Shown one piece after another: positions 55,891-64,000 of a DNA stretch of 64,000 nucleotides. The position numbers and the translations under genes were made by a program. Every line of letters starts with the position of its first letter. Position 1 is the first letter of the stretch. The DNA lies in contig NC_134846.1 in the NCBI RefSeq assembly GCF_965363235.1, forward strand, positions 91,878,571 to 91,942,570, in the 5' to 3' direction. The stretch comes from Mytilus galloprovincialis (taxonomy: Eukaryota; Mollusca; Bivalvia; Mytilida; Mytilidae). The notes under the pieces were generated by a model that did not search any database, was not told where the DNA came from, and worked only from the letters and a program-made list of their open reading frames with translations.

Positions 55891-56344
55891 CAAGTATTCC
55901 ACAGAGTCCAATATTCAGACCCATTTCAAATGGGACTGACAAAACTACAATGGGTGCCATGAATCAGAAATGAAGACGATTACAATACTTGATCAGATTC
56001 CCAGGTGGATAAGGGTTATTCAGGTTTTGCCGATCAAATACAATAGAAAAAAAATGACACAGCTGTTTTGGGGTTATTATCCTGAAAAAAAATCACAGTT
56101 ATTAATTAACTTTTTGTAATACTTTCAATGAAGATGAAGGGGACCAATCTGAATAAATTTATATTAAAAAAATTTTAGGTAGGTTTTAATATAAGAAAGT
56201 TTTATCATATTTTGATGTTATTTTGTGTCAAATTTACCATGCTATCAATTTTGTAAATTTTCTCTGATTTATCAACAAAATGCATATTTTTTAACTTCTT
56301 TGTTATTAATAATTGAAACAATACATATCTAAGAAAAAAAGGAA

Positions 56345-56787
56345 ATACACAGCTACTTTTGCATAGGTACTATTTCTGTACTTAAAATCTGTAGTACTGG
56401 AAATTTACTTTTAATATTTAGTACTGTTTCTTTACTTTAGAATTATTGTAATTTTTAGGTACCTGTACTTAACAGTACTTGTTTTGTACTTAAAAAATTG
56501 GTACAAAATAAAAATAACAACAACGATCACAGTATTCCATGTTTGAATGTCATTATTTTAAAATATTTAAAAGAGAAAAACTTTCAAAATGCTGAAAATG
56601 TAACCATGCAACCAAAAATATGTGGTACTTAAATTTCAAGTACAAACCAAGTACGGTAAAATACAGGTACCTAAATATTACAATAATTTTAAAGTAGCAA
56701 AATAGTACTGAATATTAAAAGTAAATTTCCAGTACTACAGATTTTTGGTACATAAAATATAGTACCTGTGCAAAAGTAGCTGTGTAT
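56345..56787. mobile_element. 443-bp foldback element
   Basis: The left arm from 56345 (ATACACAGCTACTTTTGCA) and the right arm ending 56787 (TGCAAAAGTAGCTGTGTAT) are perfect at the tips. They stay similar for about 165 bp, including CTGTAGTACTGGAAATTTAC and TAGGTACCTGTA, with a roughly 120-bp loop. No coding sequence. Confidence 0.85.
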
Positions 56788-57054
56788 GGGATTTACATGT
56801 TTCTGGTAAAATCATTTTTTGTGTCCCTCACACATTTTCTCAAAATGTTTGCTAAAAAGACTGACTTGATTAGTAACAAAATTTCAAAAATCAATAACTT
56901 AAAAACTACTCATTGTAAATACACAATTTTTTTCACAAAGTGAAGTTTGATTATAAAAAAATTAAATTCATTGATATTTTCCACTTGGAAATTATTACAG
57001 AATCAGATTTAATTGAGACTCAAACCTCAGAAGAATACATCCCATATATAAATT

Positions 57055-57560
57055 AAAATTAAATTATAAGAATATAAGGATTTGTGACGTGAACATGAAT
57101 TAGACAGTAAACCAACAGCACAATAAAAACTAACAAAAACATCTATTCACTTGTCTACATTTCCTCCCACATTCAAACCAAATATCTCTAGTTAGGAATA
57201 CATGAATAACCAAGGGGGGGGGGGTCGTTGGACTCATGAATTCGACTTTAACAGTCATAATTTGAACAAAACGTTGACTTTAATAGTGCTTATTTGATTT
57301 CGGGGGGGGGGGGGGGTTGGTTGTCTGAACCCCCCTGGCTACGGGTATGATAAGGTAATGTGATGTGAATGTTAATTAGACAGTAACCAAACAACAACAT
57401 AACACTTTAACATATGTACACTTGCCTTTTTTTTCTTTGACATTCAAACTTCACACCTAATTTCACAACTTGTATTATGTATATTTGTATATTACTTTTT
57501 AATATTTTCAAACCCAGGTACACAAATGTAAATATCATAAGATTACTTAATGTGCATTTT
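57055..57560 (-). repeat. Tandem repeats and G runs downstream of the second TRIM-like gene
   Basis: About 57060-57190 and 57355-57480 carry the motif set GTGAACATGAATTAGACAGT, CACTTGTCTACATTTCCTCC, CATTCAAACTTCACACC seen at 20566-21466. Between them are G runs at about 57216-57225 and 57302-57315. Confidence 0.72.
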
Positions 57561-57664
57561 ATCTATAGGTTAAGTTAAATTTTGTCAAGTAGTTACTGCT
57601 GTCATCACAAATAAAACCTGTATACTGCTTTATCTTTATAGTCACTTAATAGATTACTCTGTCA
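57561..57664 (-). pseudogene. Duplicated 3' scraps of the TRIM-like gene
   Basis: GTTAAATTTTGTCAAGTAGT with CATCACAAATAAAACCTGTA (about 57576-57622) repeats the gene's own end at about 57686-57732. ATAGATTACTCTGTCATTAC with ATAAACAAGG (57650-57679) repeats 57977-58007. Small pieces of the coding end therefore lie duplicated past the stop codon. Confidence 0.7.
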
Positions 57665-59350
57665 TTACAATAAACAAGGTGATAAATTAAATTTTGCCAA
57701 GTATGTACTTCTGGAATCACAAATAAAACCTGAACACTCATTATGTTTAAAACAAATACACTTTGCATTCTTCAGTCCATCCTCTTTACTAATCAGTACT
57801 TTACTCTCCTGTCCATCTTTTGATATTACTATTCTATCAGAGTAATTGTCTGCTACAATAATGTTACCATAACTATCTGTACAAAGTCCCCATGGTTCCT
57901 TTAAATCCTGTGTATATTGCCAGATCTGTTTACCTGATTCATCATAACAATATACTGCTTTACCATAATTGTCACTATAGATTACTCTGTCATTACAGTA
58001 AACAAGGTTAAACAGGTTATCTCTACTCTCAACCTGTATTGACTTCAGTGTAGTTCCTTCCAAGTCTATAATATGGATTTCATCATTACTCAAACCTACA
58101 GCCAGGGAATTATTGGAGAATGATAAACCCAAGCATACTTTGTCTAATGTGATAACTTTGGTAACTGTTTCATTCTCCATATTAAAGATCTTAATGGCTT
58201 TCTCATAAGGATAAGTTATGGCTATAGTGTTCTCATTGATCTGTGTAACACTGCAGGCTCCACCAGGTATAGGTAATTGTTTCTGTAGTTTGCCATCAGA
58301 AGTAAGTAGGTTAACTTTACCCCACTGTTCCACTACTATAACTCTCCCATCCATCAGACAAATCAGGTCACTAATACCCATCTTTATGTTGATGTCTATC
58401 TTTGTCTCTATATTCATTGTCATGTTGTTTATGTTGGATTGTTCTTGTAATTCTACTTGTGGTTCTGTTCCCACACTTATTTCTATGTTCATGGCTACTT
58501 CTGTCTTTATAACAATGACTTCTCCTAAGGATTCTAATGATTCTAACTTGCTCAGTATCTTTTCTATTACATCATTTTGCTTCATTTTGATGTCAACTTC
58601 TTTGGTCCTCTCATCATCATCCAGATCTTCAACATATCTTTGACATTGATGTACTTGTTGATCAATCTGATGTACACCAAGAAATGATTGTAGTTTAGAA
58701 GTATGTGTTGTGACAGTTTGTAAATGTTCTTTCATTTCCTTCAAGTTTTTCTTTTTCGCTTCAATTTCAGAAATGAAATCAGTTGCAGTTGATTTTTCCT
58801 GATTCCAAATGGTATCTGTTTCTTGGCATAACTTCATCTCCAGGTGATCTAAATGTTTATTTATTTCCTGTCTAATTCTTTTAATTGACTTTTTTATGCT
58901 AACAATCTGATTTTCTCCAGTTTTGATGTTTTTGGATTTGTTGTTGATTATTGTTTCCAATACATTTAATATAGAATGTATGTCTGTCTCTACAGTTTCC
59001 TTTGATTTTTCAATCTTTGTTTTATCCACGACACCTGCTAAACTTTTTATTCCGGTACATTTTGAATGAACGGTGGAAATACATTGATCACAGCAAGGCA
59101 TTAAATGACTGGGGCAGTACAAGTTGAGTTGTTGACCATGTTTGTCACATTCTGTTTTAATGGCTTGGATGGATGGTTTATAAATTTTGATATCAATGGT
59201 CTTATGATCACATGTTGCTCTGAATCTTTTGTGATGACTTAAACATGTCGAGCATAATCCTTCATCACAGTTGTAACACCAGATGTCAGCTTTAGTGGTT
59301 ACTTCCCCTTTGTGGCAAGGTCCACATAGTATAGGTTTACTGGATGCCAT
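57665..59350 (-). CDS. TRIM-like protein without RING, paralog of 21467-23170
   Basis: 561 residues in a single coding exon. The layout is the same as its paralog: B-box 1 at residues 9-50 (C9, C12, C25, C28, C33, C36, H39/H40, C47, H49), B-box 2 at about 68-98 (C68, H71, C79, H82, C86, C87, C90, H95, C98), a charged helical segment to about 265, and a C-terminal propeller region from about 315 (for example KQIWQYTQDLKEPWGLCTDS and D-S-Y-G-N-I-I-V-A-D-N). There is no RING. A splice acceptor lies 3 bases before the start (TTCAG/GTA/ATG on the minus strand), as in the paralog. The stop occurs in a stretch whose fragments are duplicated downstream, so the C-terminal few residues may differ from the ancestral end. 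If the RNF216-like copy B continues right of the window, this gene is nested antisense in its intron. Confidence 0.88.
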   Translation of the reverse strand: MASSKPILCGPCHKGEVTTKADIWCYNCDEGLCSTCLSHHKRFRATCDHKTIDIKIYKPSIQAIKTECDKHGQQLNLYCPSHLMPCCDQCISTVHSKCTGIKSLAGVVDKTKIEKSKETVETDIHSILNVLETIINNKSKNIKTGENQIVSIKKSIKRIRQEINKHLDHLEMKLCQETDTIWNQEKSTATDFISEIEAKKKNLKEMKEHLQTVTTHTSKLQSFLGVHQIDQQVHQCQRYVEDLDDDERTKEVDIKMKQNDVIEKILSKLESLESLGEVIVIKTEVAMNIEISVGTEPQVELQEQSNINNMTMNIETKIDINIKMGISDLICLMDGRVIVVEQWGKVNLLTSDGKLQKQLPIPGGACSVTQINENTIAITYPYEKAIKIFNMENETVTKVITLDKVCLGLSFSNNSLAVGLSNDEIHIIDLEGTTLKSIQVESRDNLFNLVYCNDRVIYSDNYGKAVYCYDESGKQIWQYTQDLKEPWGLCTDSYGNIIVADNYSDRIVISKDGQESKVLISKEDGLKNAKCICFKHNECSGFICDSRSTYLAKFNLSPCLL

Positions 59351-59586
59351 TACCTGAACATATACAAATAAAAAAATACATAAGCTTGCTTTTCAAATTC
59401 CTAACAGTTTATTCGTTACCTGTTAAAAATTGTTTAAAAGTAGAAAAGGCTAAAGAAAAGTATGACCAAATTCAGACAACGAATCAGAGCTATTGCGGAC
59501 TCACGGTTATGCACTACAGTTAATTTTGAGGTTATGAAGTTGCAAACGTAAAATTTTATTATTTGTAATATCAAACTGCTATTTTT

Positions 59587-59730
59587 AACAGATATATAAT
59601 TTTATGGTGGGGTATTTGTGAAAAATACCAATCACGGGACTGTGAAACTTCCCGAGCCATTAGGTGAGGTAAACTCGGTCCACAGATTGGTATTTTTCAT
59701 AATACCCCTCTATAACATGATATATCTGTT
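59587..59730. mobile_element. 144-bp hairpin MITE upstream of the TRIM-like gene
   Basis: AACAGATATATAATTTTATG at the left pairs with the right end ATGATATATCTGTT. GGGGTATTTGTGAAAAATACC pairs with TGGTATTTTTCATAATACCCC. Arms of about 46 bp, with a loop of about 50 bp. Confidence 0.8.
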
Positions 59731-59809
59731 TAATATCACAGAAGAGATTTGATTATAACTCTCTGTAAGGAAATGCTTTAAACTAGTAAGTTGTAATCCA
59801 TAAATATAT

Positions 59810-59898
59810 TAATGCATAGATTGGAGGATAAGTAGGGACTATCAAAGCATTGTAATGCATAGATTGGAGGATAAGTAGAGACTATCAAAGCATTGTAG
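59810..59898. repeat. 44-bp tandem duplication
   Basis: AATGCATAGATTGGAGGATA, AGTAGRGACTATCAAAGCATTGT occurs twice (about 59811 and 59853), with one difference. Confidence 0.85.
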
Positions 59899-60266
59899 GA
59901 ATATAACAAGAACTTGTATGTGCTAGCGCTGTCTTTATGTAACGCCATGTCTGAATAGTTTTGGCAGGAAACCGGAAAAAACTTGCGGGGCTAAAAAGGG
60001 AATATCCAAAATAGCAAATAACATGATGTGGAGCGGAATTTGAGGCATATTCTCTGGCAGTGGTTAAAAAAAACCAGACAAATTGGTTGGAAACAAGGAA
60101 AAATATTAGAATATGCCAAAAAATACACTGGTTTCCAACCAATCAAAATCCGGTATTCTCATATAAGGTGTAATTATGGAGAGAAAAAAAATCATTTTTT
60201 AACTGAGTTTAACCTTATGTTTGAAAACAAGTGCATGTACTTTCTAAAATATGACATTTGGCTTGA

Positions 60267-61201
60267 TTAGGCCTAAATTAAAATATTGTTTGTTTGCCCT
60301 TTTCAGACCCTATGTTTTGAAACAGGGTAGGAAAGTAGGTAAAATATTTTATTTTTTTCCCCGAAAAAAATAATTTGGCTCGGTATATTTTTTTTCATGG
60401 GTAGGCAGGTAGGTATAATATTTTATTTTATAGATACAAAATCTGCATTATGTCATTTTTGACTGTTTTGCTTTTGCTAATAAGTTTCCGGGACTACGTT
60501 TCGAAAAAAAATATCATGTCGAATGTGAAGTTAATTCATATGCACTACTATTTTGTTTTCAAATATCAAAATATAGAGCTGTGCCGCATATTTTCAACGT
60601 TTATATATGCCTGGAACTTTGAAGAGTTTTAACTTGCACTAATATTCTGTACTACGACTACGTACCTTGTACGCTTACCTCTACCTAAAGGTTTTCTCTA
60701 AGAGATAACTTTGTCCTGGTAAAATATGTCCGGGCAGACATACATTACTAGTAGAAAAGTCCCTAGAGTGTTTAAATTTCCGTGTGTGCCTATGTTTTCA
60801 ATAAAAATGCTACAAGACTTAAACTCAATTGTCACATATTTGACATCGCATTTATAAATGATCTGTATGGAAAACTTGGGCGATTTTACTGCCAAATATT
60901 CTCAACTTCACAGGCTTTTGTCACCTTTGGTTCATGTAAGATATAAATAATATAGCAGTGTTCATGTCAAACGCTCACGTGATACCAAACGGACTAGACC
61001 TTTCACGATAAAGATAAAACCCGAGGATTCCGGTAAAAAAGTTTTGAGTGGGAAATACAAATAAAAGATTTTTGGTAGGAACGAAAAAATTAAATAATAT
61101 AAAATCTTGCTGATAAATACAAATAAAAGATTTTCAGTCGGAACGAATTTATAGGGTCAGTCGGTTAAGGGCAAACAAACAATATTTTAATTTAAGCCTT
61201 A
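60267..61201. mobile_element. Element with about 45-bp imperfect inverted ends
   Basis: Left TTAGGCCTAAATTAAAATAT then TGTTTGTTTGCCCTT; right AAGGGCAAACAAACAATATT then TTAATTTAAGCCTTA. The next stretch (CAGACCCTAT / ATAGGGTCAG) also pairs. The interior has short duplicated phrases (AATACAAATAAAAGATTTT) and no gene. Confidence 0.7.
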
Positions 61202-61264
61202 TGTATGACATCTATTTGTACCAATAAACAAATCACAGCTGAATTAATTTCACAGAAATAAATG

Positions 61265-61470
61265 CCTTTTTATGCCCCACCTACGATTGTATAGGGGCAT
61301 TATGTTTTTCATGCCCCACCTACAATAGTAGAGGGGCATTATATTTTCTGGTCTGTGCGTCTGTTCGTCCGTCTGTTCAATTGTTTGTCCGTCCGTCTGT
61401 CCCACTTCAGGTTAAAGTTTTTGGTCAAAGTAGTTTTTGATGAAATTGAAGTCCAATCGACTTCAAACTT
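61265..61470 (+). repeat. Interspersed repeat (AAAGTTTTTGGTC family), truncated
   Basis: Two starts in tandem (TATGCCCCACCTACGATTGT at 61271 and CATGCCCCACCTACAATAGT at 61310), then GTCCGTCCGTCTGTCCCA and AAAGTTTTTGGTCAAAGTAG, cut off at the next element. Confidence 0.8.
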
Positions 61471-61472
61471 AA

Positions 61473-62196
61473 TATACACTGGAACACACCCGCGCAATTG
61501 CGGGTAAATAGAGCATATATTTACTGTAAAAAAAAAAATAACTGGAGAATTTCAGGAGAGGTGTCAAAAGTCAAAGGTACTTGGGGACTGGGCACATTTT
61601 TTTGGCCTCCCCTTTTTTCCAAATTCCGATTTTCATTCCTTCTGTTATTCTGTATACTATGAACATATATCTATAATACTAAAATTACGAGGTCCAATTT
61701 GTCAGCCGTCATCACGTAAAAACAATGAATCAAAGAATTCAACTTTATATATAACTAAATATAGTACAATGGTGTTGATTAAAAATTACACCACTCCAGG
61801 CCCATTAGTTTCCACGTAATTAATATTGCCAATATTTAAGAAGTTCCGGGTCGAGTCCGACACCGATACCAATAGTATATTCACCTGTTACCTACTACCT
61901 TATCTGTACGTTCCGCATCTGACAAGCGCACTACCAAACAGTGTATTTAGAATTTTGCTTAATACTGTTGAGTAAAAAATACTCCAATCAAGGCCCTTTT
62001 GTTTTCCAAATAATTAATATTACCAATAATTGATGGGTTCCAGGTCGACGGGTTCAAACAGAAAGATTTTGAAAGCAGAGAAAAATGTGCATTTTATAAT
62101 AGATGACAATACCAATACTAAAATAAGGCATACGCATAGTTATATACTTTAATTCAGTCACGGACCCACGATATCACGGGTGTGTTCTAGTATATA
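61473..62196. mobile_element. 724-bp element with short inverted ends
   Basis: Left TATACACTGGAACACACCCG, right CGGGTGTGTTCTAGTATATA (about 18 of 20 pair). Inside, two diverged tandem passages share ACTCCARGGCCC(A/T)TTAGTTTCCA and TAATATTRCCAATA-like phrases (about 61793-61850 and 61982-62045). No gene. Confidence 0.72.
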
Positions 62197-62589
62197 CTAT
62201 AATTACCATAAACTGTCACTGACATATTATATAAAATTTATCAGTGACTGCTGTAAATAGTAAAGAACCCCCTCCCCATCCACCCACCCAGTAAACCATT
62301 TGAATTTATAGTAAATCATAGCAAATACAATTTATTCATAGTATATGTATGTAGTAGTATGTAGTATACAGAAATATATCAGTGACTGCCAAGGGATAGT
62401 AAACTATTGATAAATTTTTGTAAAAGATTTTATGAATGGAGAATTTCAGAAAAGGTATCAACAGTCATAGGTACTTTGGGACATGACAATTGTTATTTTA
62501 AGCCTGCTCCTCATTTTTTGGCTCCTTTTTGTTGTCTATTAATTTCAATTATTTTAGCGTTTATCTGTATATTATTAACATTCATTATA

Positions 62590-62705
62590 AATAGAGTGTC
62601 CCAGGTTAAGGGGAGGGTTGGGATCCCGCTAACATGTTTAACCCCGCCACTATGTATGTATGTGCCTGTCCCAAGTCAGGAGCCTGTAATTCAGTAGTTG
62701 TTGTT
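62590..62705 (+). repeat. Interspersed repeat (TTTAACCCCGCC family)
   Basis: GGGGAGGGTTGGGATCCCGC, AACATGTTTAACCCCGCC, GTGCCTGTCCCAAGTCAGGA. A second, shorter copy lies at about 63128-63195 (GGGGAGGGTTGAGATCTCAC, AACATGTTTAACCCCGCCGC). Confidence 0.75.
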
Positions 62706-63199
62706 TGTTTAGAAACTTACAAAACCTTTGAATAGACTTATTAAGAAGGGATATAATTACGATACTGTTGTCAAGTCATTAAAGATTGCATATTTTGGCG
62801 TTAATATTGAGTCACTGATAAGGTCTTTGCATCGGAACTAAACACATTTATTCTAAAAACAGTTGTTGGCATGACACGGGTTATGTTCTTTTCATATATG
62901 TTATGATGGTATGATACTAAACCCCTAATCATAATCTTTCAGTCAGTTTAATTGAAGTCTGGAGCTGGCATGTCAGTTAACTGCTAGTAGTCTGTTGTTA
63001 TTTATGTATTATTGTCATTTTGTTTATTTTCTTTGGTTACATCTTCTGACATCAGACTCGGATTTCTCTTGAACTGAATTTTAATGTGCGTTTTGTTATG
63101 CGTTTACTTTACTACATTGGTTAGAGGTATAGGGGGAGGGTTGAGATCTCACAAACATGTTTAACCCCGCCGCATTTATGCGCCTGTCCCAAATGATAT

Positions 63200-64000
63200 C
63201 AGATAATCTATATTATTTCATAACATTAACCCTTCCGACCTTACTAGAATCTGAGACAATGTGTTATAGTGGTATCAGCTAAAATCTAATGCCAAACGCT
63301 AGAAGTAAAAATGAAATACAGGTACACCTTTCATTTGGTCATGGCTTTCAAATGTCTAAATTTAAGTGTTCCTGACATTTTTTGCCTATTTAGGACAATT
63401 AAAATGCTTGTGTAAAACTAGTTTTATTTTACCTTTTAAAAAAATATAGATAAATGATAAGAGTGTATATCATTACATTCCGACAACTAAATTTAATTTC
63501 CAGACTTTAACCGGTTCATTTCTTAGTTTAGTTAACTTCTTTGAATTGAAATAAAATAATAGCACCAAATATAATTAAATAATTCCACCGCGATTCACTT
63601 ATATTTGTCAACACCTTGAAAATGTATTTTAAATTTGTGTATTAAACTTGACCTCCTGTCGTATAACCCACTGATCTGAATAGACAGTCCCACCTGGCAG
63701 GGTGTGCCCTAGAGGCCAAGCTCATTACCGCAAATAACATTTCACCTTTATACAGGTCTTTCACGAGTATTGTCGGAGAATAATACAAACATCGCATAAA
63801 TAAAGTCATATAGCACAGATAGTAAAAGGTCAATAAGCGTAAACCTAATATATTATCTTAACAGTTTAAGTTATATATACTTTAATTTATTCACTTTATC
63901 ATTCTCAAAAAATAGTATAAATTTAAGCTAAAAAAAAAATTATAATAATTTCTTGTGCTGCCTACAAAAATAAATCGAAATATATATACGGTAAATATAG
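63200..64000. other. No gene recognised at the right edge
   Basis: AT-rich, with no exon bounded by splice sites and no repeat I can place. In particular I do not see the ETCR-type exon that should follow the RNF216-like exon at 54065-54143. Confidence 0.45.

Overview
The window looks like nuclear DNA of a bivalve mollusc, most likely a marine mussel (Mytilidae). It is AT-rich, has short spliceosomal exons with GT/AG borders, B-box/coiled-coil/propeller genes of a kind common in bivalves, and dense interspersed repeats (tRNA-derived SINEs, Penelope-like elements, LINEs, foldback elements, elements with tandem-repeat cores). The assignment to mussels is inference from familiarity with these repeat families; no search was run. 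There is no bacterial, phage or CRISPR content.

Host genes. (1) A RING-IBR-RING ubiquitin ligase of the RNF216/TRIAD3 type is present as two exon sets, both on the + strand but in the wrong order for one gene. Late exons (IBR end and RING2) lie at 2.5-3.0 kb. Early and middle exons (N-terminal part, RING1, linker, IBR start) lie at 39.7-54.1 kb. The last exon of the second set ends in the phase at which the first set begins, so this is either two tandem paralogs each cut by a window edge or a permuted assembly. (2) Two single-coding-exon, RING-less TRIM-like genes lie on the minus strand at 21.5-23.2 kb and 57.7-59.35 kb; they are paralogs whose downstream repeat region was also copied. (3) The last two exons of an unrecognised minus-strand gene lie at 26.6-27.7 kb.

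Mobile DNA. 0.7-1.9 kb: a pair of 347-bp direct repeats. 3.5-7.1 kb: tRNA-derived SINEs, a foldback element with sub-repeated arms, a 5'-truncated Penelope-like element, and two hammerhead-like motifs. 7.5-10.8 kb: a Penelope-like element with an N-terminal GIY-YIG remnant (Naiad-like domain order), split by a 402-bp element that resembles its own 3' untranslated region. 12.3-13.8 kb: another SINE next to another truncated Penelope-like element. 15.8-18.5 kb: a 2.7-kb long-TIR foldback element with a perfect 9-bp target duplication. 28.95-30.2 kb: a 63-bp minisatellite. 30.25-32.1 kb: an element with tandem-repeat cores. 32.6-36.65 kb: a minus-strand LINE broken by another tandem-cored element. 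36.65-39.26 kb: a SINE cluster holding a plus-strand LINE with a perfect 10-bp target duplication. 44.3-46.4, 46.7-47.7, 49.5-51.5 and 55-63 kb: further repeat families, hairpin MITEs and a 443-bp foldback.

Main second-look items: the permuted-domain Penelope element carrying a look-alike of its own 3' tail; tandem arrays that contain or abut host 5' splice sites; the foldback element with 9-bp target duplication; and the out-of-order RNF216-like exons.
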